This document shows, piece after piece, positions 12,435-23,810 of a DNA stretch of 64,000 nucleotides. The notes below the pieces were generated by a model. It was given only the letters and a program-made list of their open reading frames with translations, was not told the origin of the DNA and made no database searches. The first letter of the stretch is position 1. The number at the start of each line of letters is the position of its first letter. The stretch is from Riptortus pedestris (lineage: Eukaryota; Arthropoda; Insecta; Hemiptera; Alydidae). The translations under genes and the position numbers were made by a program. The stretch lies in NCBI GenBank assembly GCA_019009955.1, contig CM032233.1, positions 120,994,501 to 121,058,500 on the forward strand, in the 5' to 3' direction.

Positions 12435-15400
12435 TATAGTATAGATAAATCTTCAGGGTCTCAAATTATAATATATTTGCTTTATATACAATATGTGGCT
12501 ATATTAACAAGATAACTAACAGTTACTAGTTAAAACCGCATTTGAATAATTTAACTTCACCTATATTATACCTTTATTTTTATTATATTATAAATAACAT
12601 GATTTTATTTCTTTATATGTTCTTCTGTTTTGAATTTTAGCCATTAGTTCCTAAATCATCTTTCGGGGATTCTTTCGATACTGAGGGAGTTTTTCTATTA
12701 GATGGGTTTGAAGATAATGCTGATCCTGACACAAATGATGAATTGGACTTAGAGGGTAGGTGATTCTGTTATTAATTACCTTTCAGTTTTCCTTGTAGTA
12801 AATACAAGTATTTTTTTTAATTTTCAACTCTCTTAATATTTGCTTTCTTTTTTTCTATTGTTGCTGACTTATTCAGTTCTGTGCGTGCGTGCGTGTGTGT
12901 GTGTATATATACATATATATATACACATACATTCATACACATATATATACTCTGTCTAACCTGTGGAGTCACCGATCTATGTCAAGTTCTTCTTTCTGTT
13001 GGGTTTATCTTAGAATATTTTCATGTTCAAGGCACCAACTACTGTTTGTCCTTTGAACCCTTTGCCTTATATGTTTCAATGAATACTAGGATTTTCCCTG
13101 CTTATTGTCTTCTTACCCAACTTTCTTACTCCGGTGCTACTGGCTATATCCTTGATTTCTTATTGTGTGCAGTACTTGGCAGTTCTGATCATTCTACAGG
13201 CCTCGAGAATCTTATGAATTTTATCTAGTAAAGCCATGAAAGTTATGGTGACAATGACCAAGTACCTACAATGGTTTGTAAAACTTTAACATGGCGATTT
13301 TGATCTCACAAGCACTTCTTGGTCAGGCAGACCAGGCCGTTCCAGGTTAACGATGATGACATGAAGGAATGACTAGTGTCTAGTCCATGTAACATAACAT
13401 AAGACATCCCCTACCAGCCTTCCATGAACACCTTAAGAAGATGGGATATCCCGGCGATGTTTGGGTCCCCATAAACTCAATGAAACTCTTTTGATGGCTT
13501 GTTTAAGCATTTGCAACCTACTAAAGAGCACATTTGATCCTTTTCTGAAGTGATAGTCAACTAGAACGTTAGAAGTGGGGCTCAGGTTGGCCGTGCGAGT
13601 TAGGGCGTAGGTCCTAATCTCGCGTGGTATACCTAGAGTGGCGTGTACGATTCCCGCCCTGGGCAGTGGCAATTTATTTAGTGACGGACTCAATAAATGA
13701 ACTCCTTGAGCCCACCCTGGCTAGAAAAGGGTGGTAACCTGTAGTAACCCCGTCCCAATTAGCCTAGTAGCATAAAGTGGACGTAAATAATAATAATAAA
13801 GTCAGAAGTGGATTCTTTGAGAAAATATGGTGGGAAGACCATCTTGGTCCCTGGGTGATGAACCTCCCCAAGCAATATTGAAAGTAAATCTTAATCAAAG
13901 GAAAATTATACTCTCAGGATGGTTGGACTTCAAGGGACTTTGTGGTTTTCAGCTTTTACCTTTGAGCATAATTATTGGTTCTGAATTTAAATGCCGATGG
14001 ACAGTTTCAATAAAGTAATCAAGTAGAAATGTCCAGAGTCCTTTAATTTTAGAGGAATCTTTTCCCACCATGACAATGTGAGACCACATGAGTTTGATCA
14101 CCTATGAGAAACTATTGGCACATGGATGGGTTGTATTGCTGTACCCAGTATACAGACCAGACCTTGTCCAAGGAGGATTCCACCTCTTTCATTCTCTTAT
14201 TGAATTATTTTATTGCTAGGAATAAAATTCATTTCTGATGGGATCCAATGCTCACCTTTTCAGAAAGGTAACTACTTCTATAAATGAGAAATTATGAAAC
14301 ATACTAAATGGTATCAAACCTTTTTATCATGCAAATTTCAAAATGGAGAATATAATTGATTGATAATCACTCTTTGTATAAAGTAATACAAGATTTGACA
14401 TTGTAAAAAATGTGTCATGACTTTCCCGAACATTAATATATAATTTACTTATATCATAGTTCTCTTTATTTATAAACTAATATAATTATAAAATTTATTT
14501 AGGTTTTGATGACTTAGCCACATATCAACCGAGAAGAATGGGTGCAGCTCAACTTGCAAAATCGTTACCAATTCCTGTTCCTCAGTTCATGGAAAGTGAT
14601 TCTAAGCAGCACAATGATCCTTTGGATGGAGTAAGAAATTATCCTGATCTATTTAAACAAAATGAATTTTGTATCTGTGCTATTATTCCTCATTTCATTT
14701 AAGCTAGATCTATTTTTCGAACAATAAAAATGTTCAATTAATTTCCTTCTGTTTGTAAAGTATCATAAAAAAATTATCATCAGAATTAAAAAGTTTTCAT
14801 CAGTAGATTTTTTAACCACCCTTAAATGCAGTTTATATTATTATTAAATCAAGATTAATTTAATGAGTAACAGTATCACTTTTTTAGCTTTGTTTATTGA
14901 TTTAAATTTATTTGAAATATGAACTTAATAAAAATCAAACTACTTAATAAATGAAGCAATACAAGTAATATTGAAAGATTAAAATCCACAGGAAAATTGC
15001 AATGGTGACTCTAGAAGGGTCTAGGAAAGATAGTCGCGAAGAAAGTGAGGGTCCTACTCTAGGTCACTGTATATGTTTACTTTAAGGGCCACCCTTTTGT
15101 AGGTTATTTGTTTTTCAGTTTCATTAAAGAAGAATCTTTGTATATATGAACGTATTTGTACAATTGCTGTTTGTTTTTTTCTTGTCCTTAAATTACTTGC
15201 TTATTGATTAATTAAATGCTGATATATTCAGGCAAGAAATTAACCATTCTCGTATACAACTAATTATTAGACATTAAAAAAGGAAATGATTAAAAACCAC
15301 TGGTATTATCAATATTATTATTAACAACCTTATTGTTACTAATTGTATTTTGGTTCATGTTTGTGTCTGCTGGATGGGCAAGTTGTATTTCTAAATTTAG

Positions 15401-17502
15401 TATAAGGTATTATCAGTAATTTTTATCTTATAAGGGCCTCTTAATAATTATAATTATATTGTGCTTTTTGTGGGAGTATTGTCATTCTGGTCTGTATTTT
15501 AAAAATCATTTTGCCACTGACATATTTATTAAATACTCTCTATCTTCTATAGGATTGCAATATTTACAAAAACAAATTTATGCAAAATATTTAGACTTTT
15601 TTGATAATTTTAACAATTAATTTAGAATAGAAATATATATGACAATACCTTCTCATAATGGTATATTTAATATGTTGTTTGGTTTTCATAGAGTTTCAAG
15701 GGTGAGTCAAATGTGAATCAGACTTATATTATGTGGGTTTTATGTTTACTCCTGAGCATGAGCCATTGAATGCCAAGGTGTTATAAAAGGGCACCTCCTT
15801 AGTAAGCTATTTCTGTCTCTTCCTCCTCAGTTCAGTTATGGAATGCACCAGACGTTCCATCACTCGATACAAATACAATATTATAATGTTCATAATAAAA
15901 GAATCTATAAAACAATCTTAAATTTTGAATATGTTGACCCAAAAATATGCTTTTGGAATACTTTCTTGAACCAAAATATTAATTTAAGGGTAAGCTAGAA
16001 AAAGACATGATCAACATCCTATCAAAAACCTTCTGTAAATGGCATCTACCACTCCCATCTTAGTCATTGAAAATGGGCTGAAGAAAAAAATATGAGTTAC
16101 TCATAAAATAGAGGTCATCCTTCTAAATAACAATGCTATATCTCACAAATAGCTTTGATCAGGGATGCACTGGAGGAAATGTATTAGGACATACTTGAAA
16201 TGAGTATTCCCTCATCGTACGAAGTAAAAATATTGTAATTGTGAAAATTGTTGGTTTTCAGATTTGAAACGGTATTATCCACATTGACTTTTCATGAACA
16301 CATTTTGACTAGTATTGGTGTGACATCTGTATGTATATCGCATAACTCAAAAATGACTAGCTTTGGAATGTTGATATTTAGGCCTGTTGTACTATCCAGT
16401 TGTCCACTTCATGTTTCGATCAAAATCAATTAACAGGCGGGGAGGGGGGCACTTATTTCTCTGAACCTGTAAGAGGTACAACATATTTATAGACCAATTT
16501 TTGTTTATCATGAAAAGATCTATAAATTATGGTCTGACATCTTTTGTCTGACGCATTGGAGTGTATATATCTTATATAATTTTCAAATTAAATTATGTTA
16601 AATGAAATGCATTAAACAATTTTGTGTAGTTGATTTAATAGGATCCGAAGGAAGACATTTGGTACACACTTCAGATTTTGTTTTGGTTTTGTCTTTGATA
16701 GAAGTACTGAGAGAGAAACGATTTGAGGACAACCAAGTTTTGAATGATTGATTATGTGTGGAATTGGTTGAAGCTGAAAGTATATTTGAAGAATAAGCTA
16801 TACCTGAGGAAATTTAAAAGTATTATTTTAATTCCAATGAGTGAAAATAAAAAAGTTCAGTTTATATTTGACATACCCTTGTATCTTTAGTGATAAAAAT
16901 GAGAGGATATACAAATTCGGGTAGCCATTCTTTAGATCTTTTAACTTCAAATGGTATTATTTCTAAGAGCTTTGCTTTTGTATGTATATATTATAGATAT
17001 TATTCTTCAAAGTTTCCCTGAACTTTTGACTCCCTAACAGAATTAGAGCAGTTTTAAAGGACAAAGTTTTTAAAATTTTAGTTTATAATGTTATAAAGAG
17101 TGTGAGAAACAGTTGATTACGGATTATAATATTTAGGATGCCTTGTTAAAAAATTCTTCTTAAAATACCTATTTAAAATACACATTTGGGTTATTTTCCT
17201 ATTCTCTTTTTCCAACTTTCCATCTATACTAGCATAACTGGCTAGAAGGAAATCTTCTGTTGAAATATTTGGTTTTTAATTGAAGTATATAATAAATAAA
17301 TTGGACAGAAGTAGTTGTTATATTGTATATATTTGCTTATTTCCTTTATTTATTGTACTATTAATAAAATAAATATTTCTTGTTTCAGTCTCCAGATGTT
17401 CCCACCGATATTGCTGCAAGCATGAAAGCTCTTGCTAAGAGTATTCATGGTGAAGCTGTGTTTGGTGAGCTTCCTCCGCCAAGGTTCAGCACCCATTTAT
17501 GA
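5533..17502 (+). CDS. PRAS40/Lobe-like protein (AKT1S1 family), 3' six exons
   Basis: PRAS40 (Drosophila Lobe) binds raptor in mTORC1 and is a target of Akt and mTOR. The exons are 5533-5632, 9609-9765, 10831-10927, 12641-12755, 14503-14630 and 17389-17502 (stop TGA 17500-17502). All junctions are AG/GT and the phases (0/1, 1/2, 2/0, 0/1, 1/0) match, giving about 236 codons. The evidence for the family is C-terminal. A GVFLLDGFED segment sits where PRAS40 has its FVMDE TOS motif. Exon 5 holds AQLAKSLPIPVPQF, compared with the AKSLPVSVPVW raptor-binding strand. Exon 6 holds IAASMKALAKS…AVFGELPPPRFSTHL, compared with IAASMRAL…VFGDLPRPRLNT. The exon 1-3 residues are acidic/charged and helix-like and are assigned only by splice continuity. 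The true start is unknown: a Met at 9611 in exon 2 is possible, or there are further upstream exons. Confidence 0.85.
5667..6614 (-). mobile_element. Tc1-like element remnant
   Basis: The ends are inverted: AAAAGTTTAGGACCACCT at 5676-5693 and AGGTGGTCCTAAACTTTT near 6592-6609, with TA at 5665-5666 and 6615-6616. The GTTTAGGACCACCT end is typical of Tc1-like elements. The minus strand holds degenerate coding traces, such as VLAWGTFTGFGKGDIVQI in the position of the Tc1 'VWGCF…G.G' block and a terminal SMDRMP. No open transposase survives. It lies in the intron after exon 5533-5632. Confidence 0.72.
6617..9608 (+). other. Intron sequence (rest of the first recognised intron)
   Basis: AT-rich intronic DNA with a T-run near 7015-7040 and no recognisable coding remnant. 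A stretch near 9355-9410 (GTGGTGGCATTA…TTATTCAAGTA) is echoed at about 19801-19850, suggesting an old unclassified dispersed repeat. Confidence 0.5.
9609..9765 (+). CDS. PRAS40/Lobe-like gene, exon 2
   Basis: A 157-nt exon between ..GTGATAAG and GTAAAACAC. It encodes a charged, probably helical segment (WLTEQAAITEERVKDF, DELRQRAYREQRAINR). It enters in phase 1 and leaves in phase 2, fitting its neighbours. It contains the first in-frame ATG of the recognised exons (9611), preceded by a weak start context, so translation could begin here. Confidence 0.75.
9782..9843. repeat. (TA)n/(TG)n microsatellite
   Basis: About 37 bp of alternating TA is followed by a TG-rich run, 16 bp downstream of the exon 2 splice donor. 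Confidence 0.95.
10294..10371. repeat. (TA)n microsatellite
   Basis: An uninterrupted TA run of about 78 bp within the exon 2-3 intron. Confidence 0.97.
10831..10927 (+). CDS. PRAS40/Lobe-like gene, exon 3
   Basis: Acceptor TGATTTTTAG and donor GTAGGT bound 97 nt. The encoded segment is lysine/glutamate-rich (KACAKELVKEVAVDDLNQKF…IIEKKK) and likely continues the helix of exon 2. Phase 2 in and phase 0 out. Confidence 0.8.
10928..12640 (+). other. Intron 3 with an AT microsatellite
   Basis: AT-rich intron. An (AT)n run of about 36 bp lies at 12397-12432. No coding remnant or element end was recognised. Confidence 0.7.
12641..12755 (+). CDS. PRAS40/Lobe-like gene, exon 4 (TOS-like motif)
   Basis: Acceptor TGAATTTTAG and donor GTAGGT bound 115 nt. 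The exon encodes SFGDSFDTEGVFLLDGFED followed by an acidic tail (DPDTNDELDLE). FLLDG lies where PRAS40 has the FVMDE mTOR-signalling motif: the Phe, third-position hydrophobic and Asp are kept and the final Glu is Gly. That equivalence is inferred from order and composition. Confidence 0.85.
12881..12950. repeat. GTGC/TG/TA compound microsatellite
   Basis: GTGCGTGCGTGC grades into TG and then TA-rich repeats with ATACA interruptions, in intron 4. Confidence 0.9.
13577..13803 (+). mobile_element. tRNA-derived SINE, copy 2
   Basis: Full-length copy: GGGGCTCAGGTTGGCCGTGC head, B-box-like GATTCCCGCCCTGGGC, body through GGGTGGTAACCTGTAG and an AATAATAATAAA tail. A short direct repeat AGAAGTGG flanks it (13571-13578 and 13804-13811). 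It lies in intron 4 in sense orientation. Confidence 0.88.
14503..14630 (+). CDS. PRAS40/Lobe-like gene, exon 5 (KSLP motif)
   Basis: A 128-nt exon between TTTATTTAG and GTAAGA. It encodes FDDLATYQPRRMGAAQ and then LAKSLPIPVPQFMESD. AKSLP followed by alternating hydrophobics is the raptor-binding strand of PRAS40. The residue matching the mTOR phosphosite Ser183 of human PRAS40 (KSLPVS) is Pro here. Confidence 0.92.
15690..16240 (+). other. Possible decayed mariner in intron 5
   Basis: A GGGTGAGTCAAATGTGAATC stretch, a TATAAAAGGG box and a decayed coding trace VILLNNNAISHK (compare mariner VILLHDNA.PH) occur in order. No inverted end or open frame was found, so this is tentative. Confidence 0.25.
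17389..17502 (+). CDS. PRAS40/Lobe-like gene, last coding exon
   Basis: The acceptor TGTTTCAG precedes 114 nt ending in TGA. The exon encodes VPTDIAASMKALAKSIHG then EAVFGELPPPRFSTHL. In human PRAS40 the corresponding tail is VFGDLPRPRLNT, with Thr246 the Akt site, followed by about ten more residues. Here the Arg at -5 is Pro, Arg at -3 is kept, a Thr is present, and the protein ends two residues later. Confidence 0.93.
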   Translation, partial: SPDVPTDIAASMKALAKSIHGEAVFGELPPPRFSTHL

Positions 17503-17730
17503 TGGCGGCAATTTTTTATTTGTATCTCGCACAGTAAGTGTGTTGGATGATATATATAATTTTAATAAATCAATTTTTTAAAAATAAAATATAAAAGTGG
17601 CCTTACTTTAAATCCATTTTATGGCATGTGACTGGTCGAAAAGGATTTTCTCCTTTGATAAGCAACCTACACTAATTTATGACAGAGTCTTTTAATAATT
17701 GAGAGTTTTGTACTTAGAAATAAAGCCTTT
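17503..17730 (+). promoter_or_regulatory. 3' UTR with polyadenylation signals
   Basis: AATAAA hexamers occur at 17564-17569 and 17719-17724 within 225 bp of the stop codon. Either could end the transcript. A GTAAGT donor-like site at 17534 leaves open a 3' UTR intron. Confidence 0.5.
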
Positions 17731-17872
17731 CTGGATATGATTAAACTTTAATAAATCAGTTTTAAAAGTACCTGATGAATAGTATATTACCTAATACAGC
17801 ACTGCGGTCCTTGAGGTCCTATTGTGCAAGCCATAAATCTCCATTCAGAATAGCTTTATGTTCCATATAATA

Positions 17873-18330
17873 TTATTTATATAGGTATTCCTTACCTGTG
17901 GATTCTTTTTCAATTGACTCAGTATCTCCATGTCCAAAGTACTTGAATCTTAAATTCTCCAGCATTCCGCTTTTAAGCACAAAGTTCTTAGGAGTTTCCT
18001 CCTCTTCTCCACAGCACCTACATATTGGTGTTTCACTGAGCTTGATGTTAAACATCTGTTTATTCATATTCCAGTCCTCCGAGTTCACTCCCACTGCATC
18101 TCTTAAGTTCCTTCCTAGGCAGTCTGAGGTAAATTTCTCTGTTTCTGTTATTCTCAGAGCCTTCGTAAGGGTAACATTGTGTTTTTCCCATACCTTTTTG
18201 AATTCCTTTCTGGCCACATTCTTAATGCAGTTCTTAAGAAAAGATGAAGATACTCGGGTATTGTTCCAATGGGGGTTGTGCTTGACCCTCTCCTGGCCAA
18301 TTTGTCTGCACTGTTACTGGTCTTTTAACA
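17873..18330 (-). pseudogene. Non-LTR retrotransposon C-terminal fragment
   Basis: The minus-strand frame 18217-17873 reads …LNKQMFNIKLSET-like: NMNKQMFNIKLSETPICRCC then GEEEETPKNFVLK. This matches the cysteine-rich tail after the RNase H region of jockey/R1-type LINE proteins (CxxCG.EEETPxHxxxxC), with the expected His replaced by Asn and the final Cys by Ser. The upstream frame adds KHNPHWNNTRVS…KNVARKEFKKVWEKHN. Only this terminal piece remains. Confidence 0.6.
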
Positions 18331-20856
18331 TTTAGAATCATAACACAAAAAGATTTTTATAGAAAGATGATTATAAATTTAAGAAAACTAATTGAAAATG
18401 TTGCCATTGTGCATTTCCTGCTGACACAAAGGAGGAATAAGGTGAGCCACTCTAACAGAAATTAGATTCCAGTGTCTACTCCTTGTCTCTTTCACTCTCA
18501 TCCCCTCATTTCAATCTTTCGTCTACCTACCTAACAATCAAAGAGCCATAGAAAATTGAAATTAGGAATGATTCTCTCCTTTCTAATAGTTTCTCAAGCC
18601 TTCATGACTCCTCTGCTGCCACTGTTATTGTGGTCAGTCTTGTGAATATTCTTAATCAAACCGCCTGTAAAATATCTATCCCCAACTGCTTTGTGTCATT
18701 CAGTTCCTGCCTCAGTGCAAGCAGCTGTCCTTACTTAGCCAAAACCAAGGAATGAACTGACCTACAGTCAGCTCCCTGGTAGCTTTATGCTTTTCATTAT
18801 ACTCTACCCATGAAATAAGAATTGGTGATATGATGAATATTAACAAATTCTTGCTTAGAGTACCTATTACCTGTTAGTGACTTGTTGGAATAACAATGGT
18901 TAGCTGTAGAAAGTAATCAGCTAACTGCATTACCAGTCATTTACAGTTTGAAACATAAATGGTTTCCAGTGGAAATATAAATATTGGATTGACATAAGCA
19001 CTAAATAATCCCATCATTTTCATTATATACTGTAAGTGTTCTTTCTGTACAGATTTGCTGAAGAGGCAATAGATGAATGTCAAAGAATTTATATTTAAAA
19101 TAGCAGTATCCTGCACTTGATGAGTAAAAATCAATACTATTTTCAACATAATGATTGCATTAACTAAGCATTAGTACAGAATGCACTTGTTTTGGTAATC
19201 TCTCAACCTGAGAAGTATGATGCCATTCCAGGTAGTTGGAATCAATTGTTTTGAATTTTGTGCTAAAAAATAACAGTTAATAGTTCAAAAAAAATATTCT
19301 AAACAAAATTTGTTCTTTACGTTTTTGGATAAAAAAAATATTAACAAAGATATTGATGAATGTATGTTTTGACATAGAAGTAAACTCTCACTCCAGTCAG
19401 TGGTAGCAAAATATAAAATAAAATAGCTTATGTTGACAATAATCATTTCCTTAATACAAATATAGAAACTTCCACAGTTCTAATTTCATAGAACATTGAT
19501 GATAAAATCTATTTGGAGGCAGGAAGTTGGGAGTCCATATTTTGAAATTTATTAATAAAAAAATAACGCTTTAGAGCCGAACAATTAATTTTAAATACAA
19601 TTGTTCATTGTATTTTTTTGACAAACCCAAAAATTATGACATTGAAGAATATATGTTTTAACTTTGAAATAAACCCCTCTCTCTGAGTACAAAATTCAAA
19701 TCCTCATTTAGCCTTTATTGTACCTTGAAGTGATTGAATTGTAAAAATAAAAGTTCATTGAAAGCCTCTTTTAATGGCTCTCTTCAATGTCTGTAGTATT
19801 GTGGTGGCATTAAAGACCAAAGATTGTTAGTTCTTTATTCAAGTAACTACTTAATTGCCATGAAACAGAGTGAGTACCAGGAAATCAGCTAGAAGTCGCA
19901 ACCCAAAAACCTGGCAACTGCACTGCTAAATGAAATTTAGTGTTTAATCTCCAGTTTTCATCCTGGCACATTTAGTATGTTAATCCTGTGTGTTTACCAC
20001 TGATATGAGTGTGTACATGCTTATTTATTTTTTTATGTAAGAATTGTATATATACACAGCTCTTGCTATTTTTGACTGACTTGTTTTGTTTTTATTTTTT
20101 CAGTTGGTTCCTCAAATAAAATTTGACTGAGGGCAGTTATCAACAGAGAAAAAGATTTTTTTTTGTTATAGTGTGTTCAAATTCAAACAGCTTTTGGATT
20201 ATCATTGTTAAGTTACTTTCGCTAAAATTATGTAATTCATTTGCCAAAATATTGTTGTTTATTTTTCTTGTTTCTTACCATCTATATTTGTATGTTAAAT
20301 TTTCATACATATTTTGTTGTCATAGATTCGTAAAATGGCATTATTTGTTAATGTTCCTCTTTTGGATACAGTTTAATTTTAGAGTGTAAGATCATTATGG
20401 CAATTAGATTTTATATAAATTTGTTGTGGATCTTTTTTATTGTACTGCAAATTAAAAAAATATATTTTTAAAAAATTAAAAGTTTTTTAAAAAACATTTG
20501 TGTATTTTTCATTTGAATTACATTTTCTTACTTATAATTAGATACTGCGGTATGGAGATACGTGGGTCTCTGACTCTATCTTTGTCTTCGTGTCATAATA
20601 TCTTAAATATTTCTTTAGTAATTACTTGAACTACAATCATTATTTCAATTTAATATAAACAGTTTAAAATATCTACTATCCATTTAAATAATTAATTTTA
20701 TGTTTCACCTTCTAAAACATTTTATTTAAAGACTATTAAGCAGTTTACTAACTTGCTGAGGTTAGGTCAGATATAATAACTAGTGCATATGAGGCATGTT
20801 TTAGAAAGCGATTTTCTACAGAAAACCATATATTTGTAATACTATTATTATTATTA
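18331..20856. other. AT-rich sequence, no clear gene
   Basis: No recognisable coding remnant. A strong acceptor-like pyrimidine tract ending TTTTTTCAG at 20103, followed by AATAAAA, could be a terminal non-coding exon of the upstream gene. The rest is unassigned. Confidence 0.4.
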
Positions 20857-21063
20857 ATCAACGTCCACTTTTTGCAACTTAGGCTAATTGGGATGGGTTA
20901 TCTACAGGTTACCACCCTTTTCTAGCCAGGGTGGGATTTTAGAATGTTATTTAATGAATTTCGTCACTAAATAATTTCCTTTGCCCAGGCAAGAATCGAA
21001 CTCGCCACTCTAGCATGTGAGATAAAGGTCAACGCTTTAACTCGCATGGCTAACCTGAGCCCC
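20857..21063 (-). mobile_element. tRNA-derived SINE, copy 3
   Basis: Reverse-complement copy: CAACGTCCACTT…GGTTACCACCCTTTTCTAG…GCGAGAATCGAACTCGCC-like region…GCATGGCTAACCTGAGCCCC. The tail side is TATTATTATTATTAA-like. Target duplications are unclear. Confidence 0.82.
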
Positions 21064-21176
21064 TAATAAATCAACTAATAAATAAAGCTGTGAAGTACAG
21101 TTCTCTTCTCTGCCTTCTATTTATTTTTGAACTAGGAAAATGCTTTTAACTCCATCACTTTTAAGGCAATCCATAT

Positions 21177-21740
21177 CATATTAAAAAATAGTAGTACAAG
21201 AAGAAGGATTTTAAATATTATTAAGCAGATTTTTCAATACTCATGGGAAGTTTCTAACTTAAGAACAATGCGGTTGACAAAAATATCTAAAAGGGTAAAG
21301 CGAGGTGATATTTTATCTCCAAAATATTTCTTTCTATTCTCCAAAAAAATATTTGTATCCATATTAAAGGAACTATAGAGCAGCATGGACTGGGAAGGAA
21401 AAGGGATAAATATAAATGGTGCATGGCTAAGTGGTTCTTATGAGTCTACAGATGACTAGCTTGGTAAAAATACTGAGAAAATTCAGGAAATGTTGAGGGT
21501 GTTAACTCTTAGAGGAAAAGAAATAGGATTTAATTTGAATTGAAATAAATACAAATAGATAGTATTGGAGACTGATTTTGACATTGAAATCAATGGCATA
21601 TAAATAGAGAATGAATACAATTTGAAATATCTTGGGCAGCTAATTATTCTTGAAGTAAAAACTTTGGGGATTTGCATGTCGACAGGAAAACCAAGTAGTG
21701 GATAAGGCAAAACACAAATTTTCCTTATGTAACATGGCTT
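21177..21740 (+). pseudogene. RTE-like LINE reverse transcriptase fragment
   Basis: Broken plus-strand reading contains VKRGDILSPKYFF (compare the RT motif R.G..LSP..F), INGAWLSG, TLRGKEIGFNLN and IEINGI…NEYNLKYLGQLI. The last is the typical post-palm 'V..F.YLGQ' block of RTE-type LINE proteins. The order of blocks is correct but stops and shifts interrupt them; the FADD box is lost. Confidence 0.65.
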
Positions 21741-22530
21741 ATCCGGAACAGAAAGTGGGCATTGTTAGGGTTTCTAGTGAGGGACAGCAAAGATAAATGG
21801 TCTATAATTATCTTGAATCGATACCCTCAGAACTAGGAGAGGAAGTCTACCTACTCCATGGGACTTGAGGGACGTTATAAACGACAACTTTAAAACATTG
21901 GAGCAAAATAATTCACAGGCAATTATAGGACACTCCAAAAACCTTATCATGAATTTATACGTATATTTTAATACACAAAAGTAAAAAAAAAAAAAAAAGA
22001 TCATTACATGATTTCTGTTATTTTTTAACACAAACAAAGGTTTTATTTATAATATTTATTTATTTTAATGAGTATATAATACCTTACTGTACCTCTTTCA
22101 AACAGTACCTCTCCCGAAACTTCTGTCGTTATTACTTGATGGTATCAGCATAATTATCAGAAATGATACAACTTTTCTTGCAATACATGCATTTATTGTG
22201 CACTTTATGTAATGTTATTATTATTAGTGTGCATGAGGTCTATTAAAGGGTATTTGTATCATATAATCCCCACTACCTTCATCAGTGGCAGAGAAGGCAC
22301 ATCCATTCTGCCCTCATCTCTCCCTTTTTGGCCATGTTTATCAAGAACTGCATCATATCAGGTAAGAGGAACTTATTTAGTTAGTTTATGTCTAAATGCC
22401 TCACTGGAGACCTAGCAAGCCCATTCCCTCAATTTATTTTTCATTTTCTCTTATTCCCATTGTTCACCTGGATTTTCACTTTTAGCCATTATCACTAAAC
22501 ATCTCATATCTACCTTAAATTTCAAGTCTA

Positions 22531-23808
22531 CCAGGTGTGTAAATATGAAACCGGAATTTTTTAATAAAAAATATGCATTTATTGTGTAAAACTAATACAT
22601 ACGATTTTATTGAAAGTACTGGCCTTCGGTATTTACACACTTTTCCCATCTCTCTGGCAATTTGTGAATTCCCCGCCAAAAGAATTCTTCCTCTTTGGAG
22701 TCAAACCAAGCACTAAGCCATTTCCTTACATCTTCGTAAGAAGTGAAGCGCTGTTCAGCTAGTGCATGTCCCATAGATGCGAACAGGTAATAATCGGACG
22801 GAGCCAGGTCTGGTGAGTAAGCCGCATGTGGAAGAATTTCCCAACCAAACGCCTGGATGGTTTCCTTTGTCCGTTTTGCCGAGTGAGATGGGGCGTTGTC
22901 ATGGAGCAAGATCACTTTGTGCCTTCTTTCTTGATATATTGGTCGTTTTTGGAGCAACGCTTGATTCAAATTGATCATCTGTAGTTGGTAGCGTTCTGTA
23001 TTAACCGTTTCTCTAGGTTTTAAGAGCTCATAATAGATCACACCCTTCTGATCCCACCAGACTCAAAGCATTGTCTTCTGTCAGAAGCGGTTTGGCTTTG
23101 CAGTCCATGTCGATGGTTCACCTGGAGTTAACCATGATTTCATACGCTTAGGATTCTCAAAGTAAATCCACTTTTCATCACCAGTCACTATTCGATGAAG
23201 AAATGATTTTCTTTTGTACCTGGGAAGCAAAATTTGGTTTTTCGAGCTTCCTGCTGTCTGTCATTCAGTTGGTGAGGTACCCATTTTCCGACCTTCTGGA
23301 TCTTTCCCATAGCTTTCAAACGAATATAGATAGCTTCTCTTGTTACATTTAATTGATCTGCAAGTTGTTGTTGCGTTTGAATGTTGTCCTCATCCAACAA
23401 AGCTTCCAAATCGGCATCTTCAAACTTTTTGGGTGGGCTTCCACGTTCTTCGTTTCTGACATCGAAATCACCATTTTTAAATTTTTTGAACCATTCAAAA
23501 CATTGTGACTTCCCTAAGGCATCCTCACCGTAAGCTTTGACAAGCATACGATGTGATTCTGCAGCAATTTTTTTGGAGATGAAAACAGAAAATTAATGCT
23601 GTCCGCAAATCGTAATTTGTTGGCTCAAAACTGGACATTTTCGACATCAGTAAACACACGGTTTTAGAATGAAACGTAGGTCTGAGTTGTAACTCTTTAT
23701 CAGATGTAAACAAAAGCAAATGGCATCACTGAGGGATTAAGAGGAGGATTACACTGACTGCTACACCCTTTTGTTTGAGGATTCCAGGTTTCATATTTAC
23801 ACACCTGG
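22531..23808 (-). mobile_element. mariner element 1, complete ends
   Basis: The terminal inverted repeats begin CCAGGTGTGTAAATATGAAA at both ends (22-bp perfect identity from the outermost base) and are flanked by TA at 22529-22530 and 23809-23810. The length is 1,278 bp, normal for mariner. The transposase inside (minus strand) is frameshifted. Confidence 0.95.
22607..23640 (-). pseudogene. mariner transposase, DD34D, frameshifted
   Basis: The N-terminal piece begins MSSFEPTNYDLRTALIFCF, shifts near 23570, continues as MLVKAYGEDALGKSQCFEWF with a helix-turn-helix (QQLADQLNVTREAIY), shifts again near 23200 just before IVTGDEKWI (first catalytic Asp), and a third break lies near 23041. The C-terminal piece carries LLHDNAPSH and YSPDLAPSDYYLF; exactly 34 residues separate the two Asp, so DD34D. 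All catalytic Asp are still encoded, but at least two frameshifts block expression. Confidence 0.93.
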
Positions 23809-23810
23809 TA

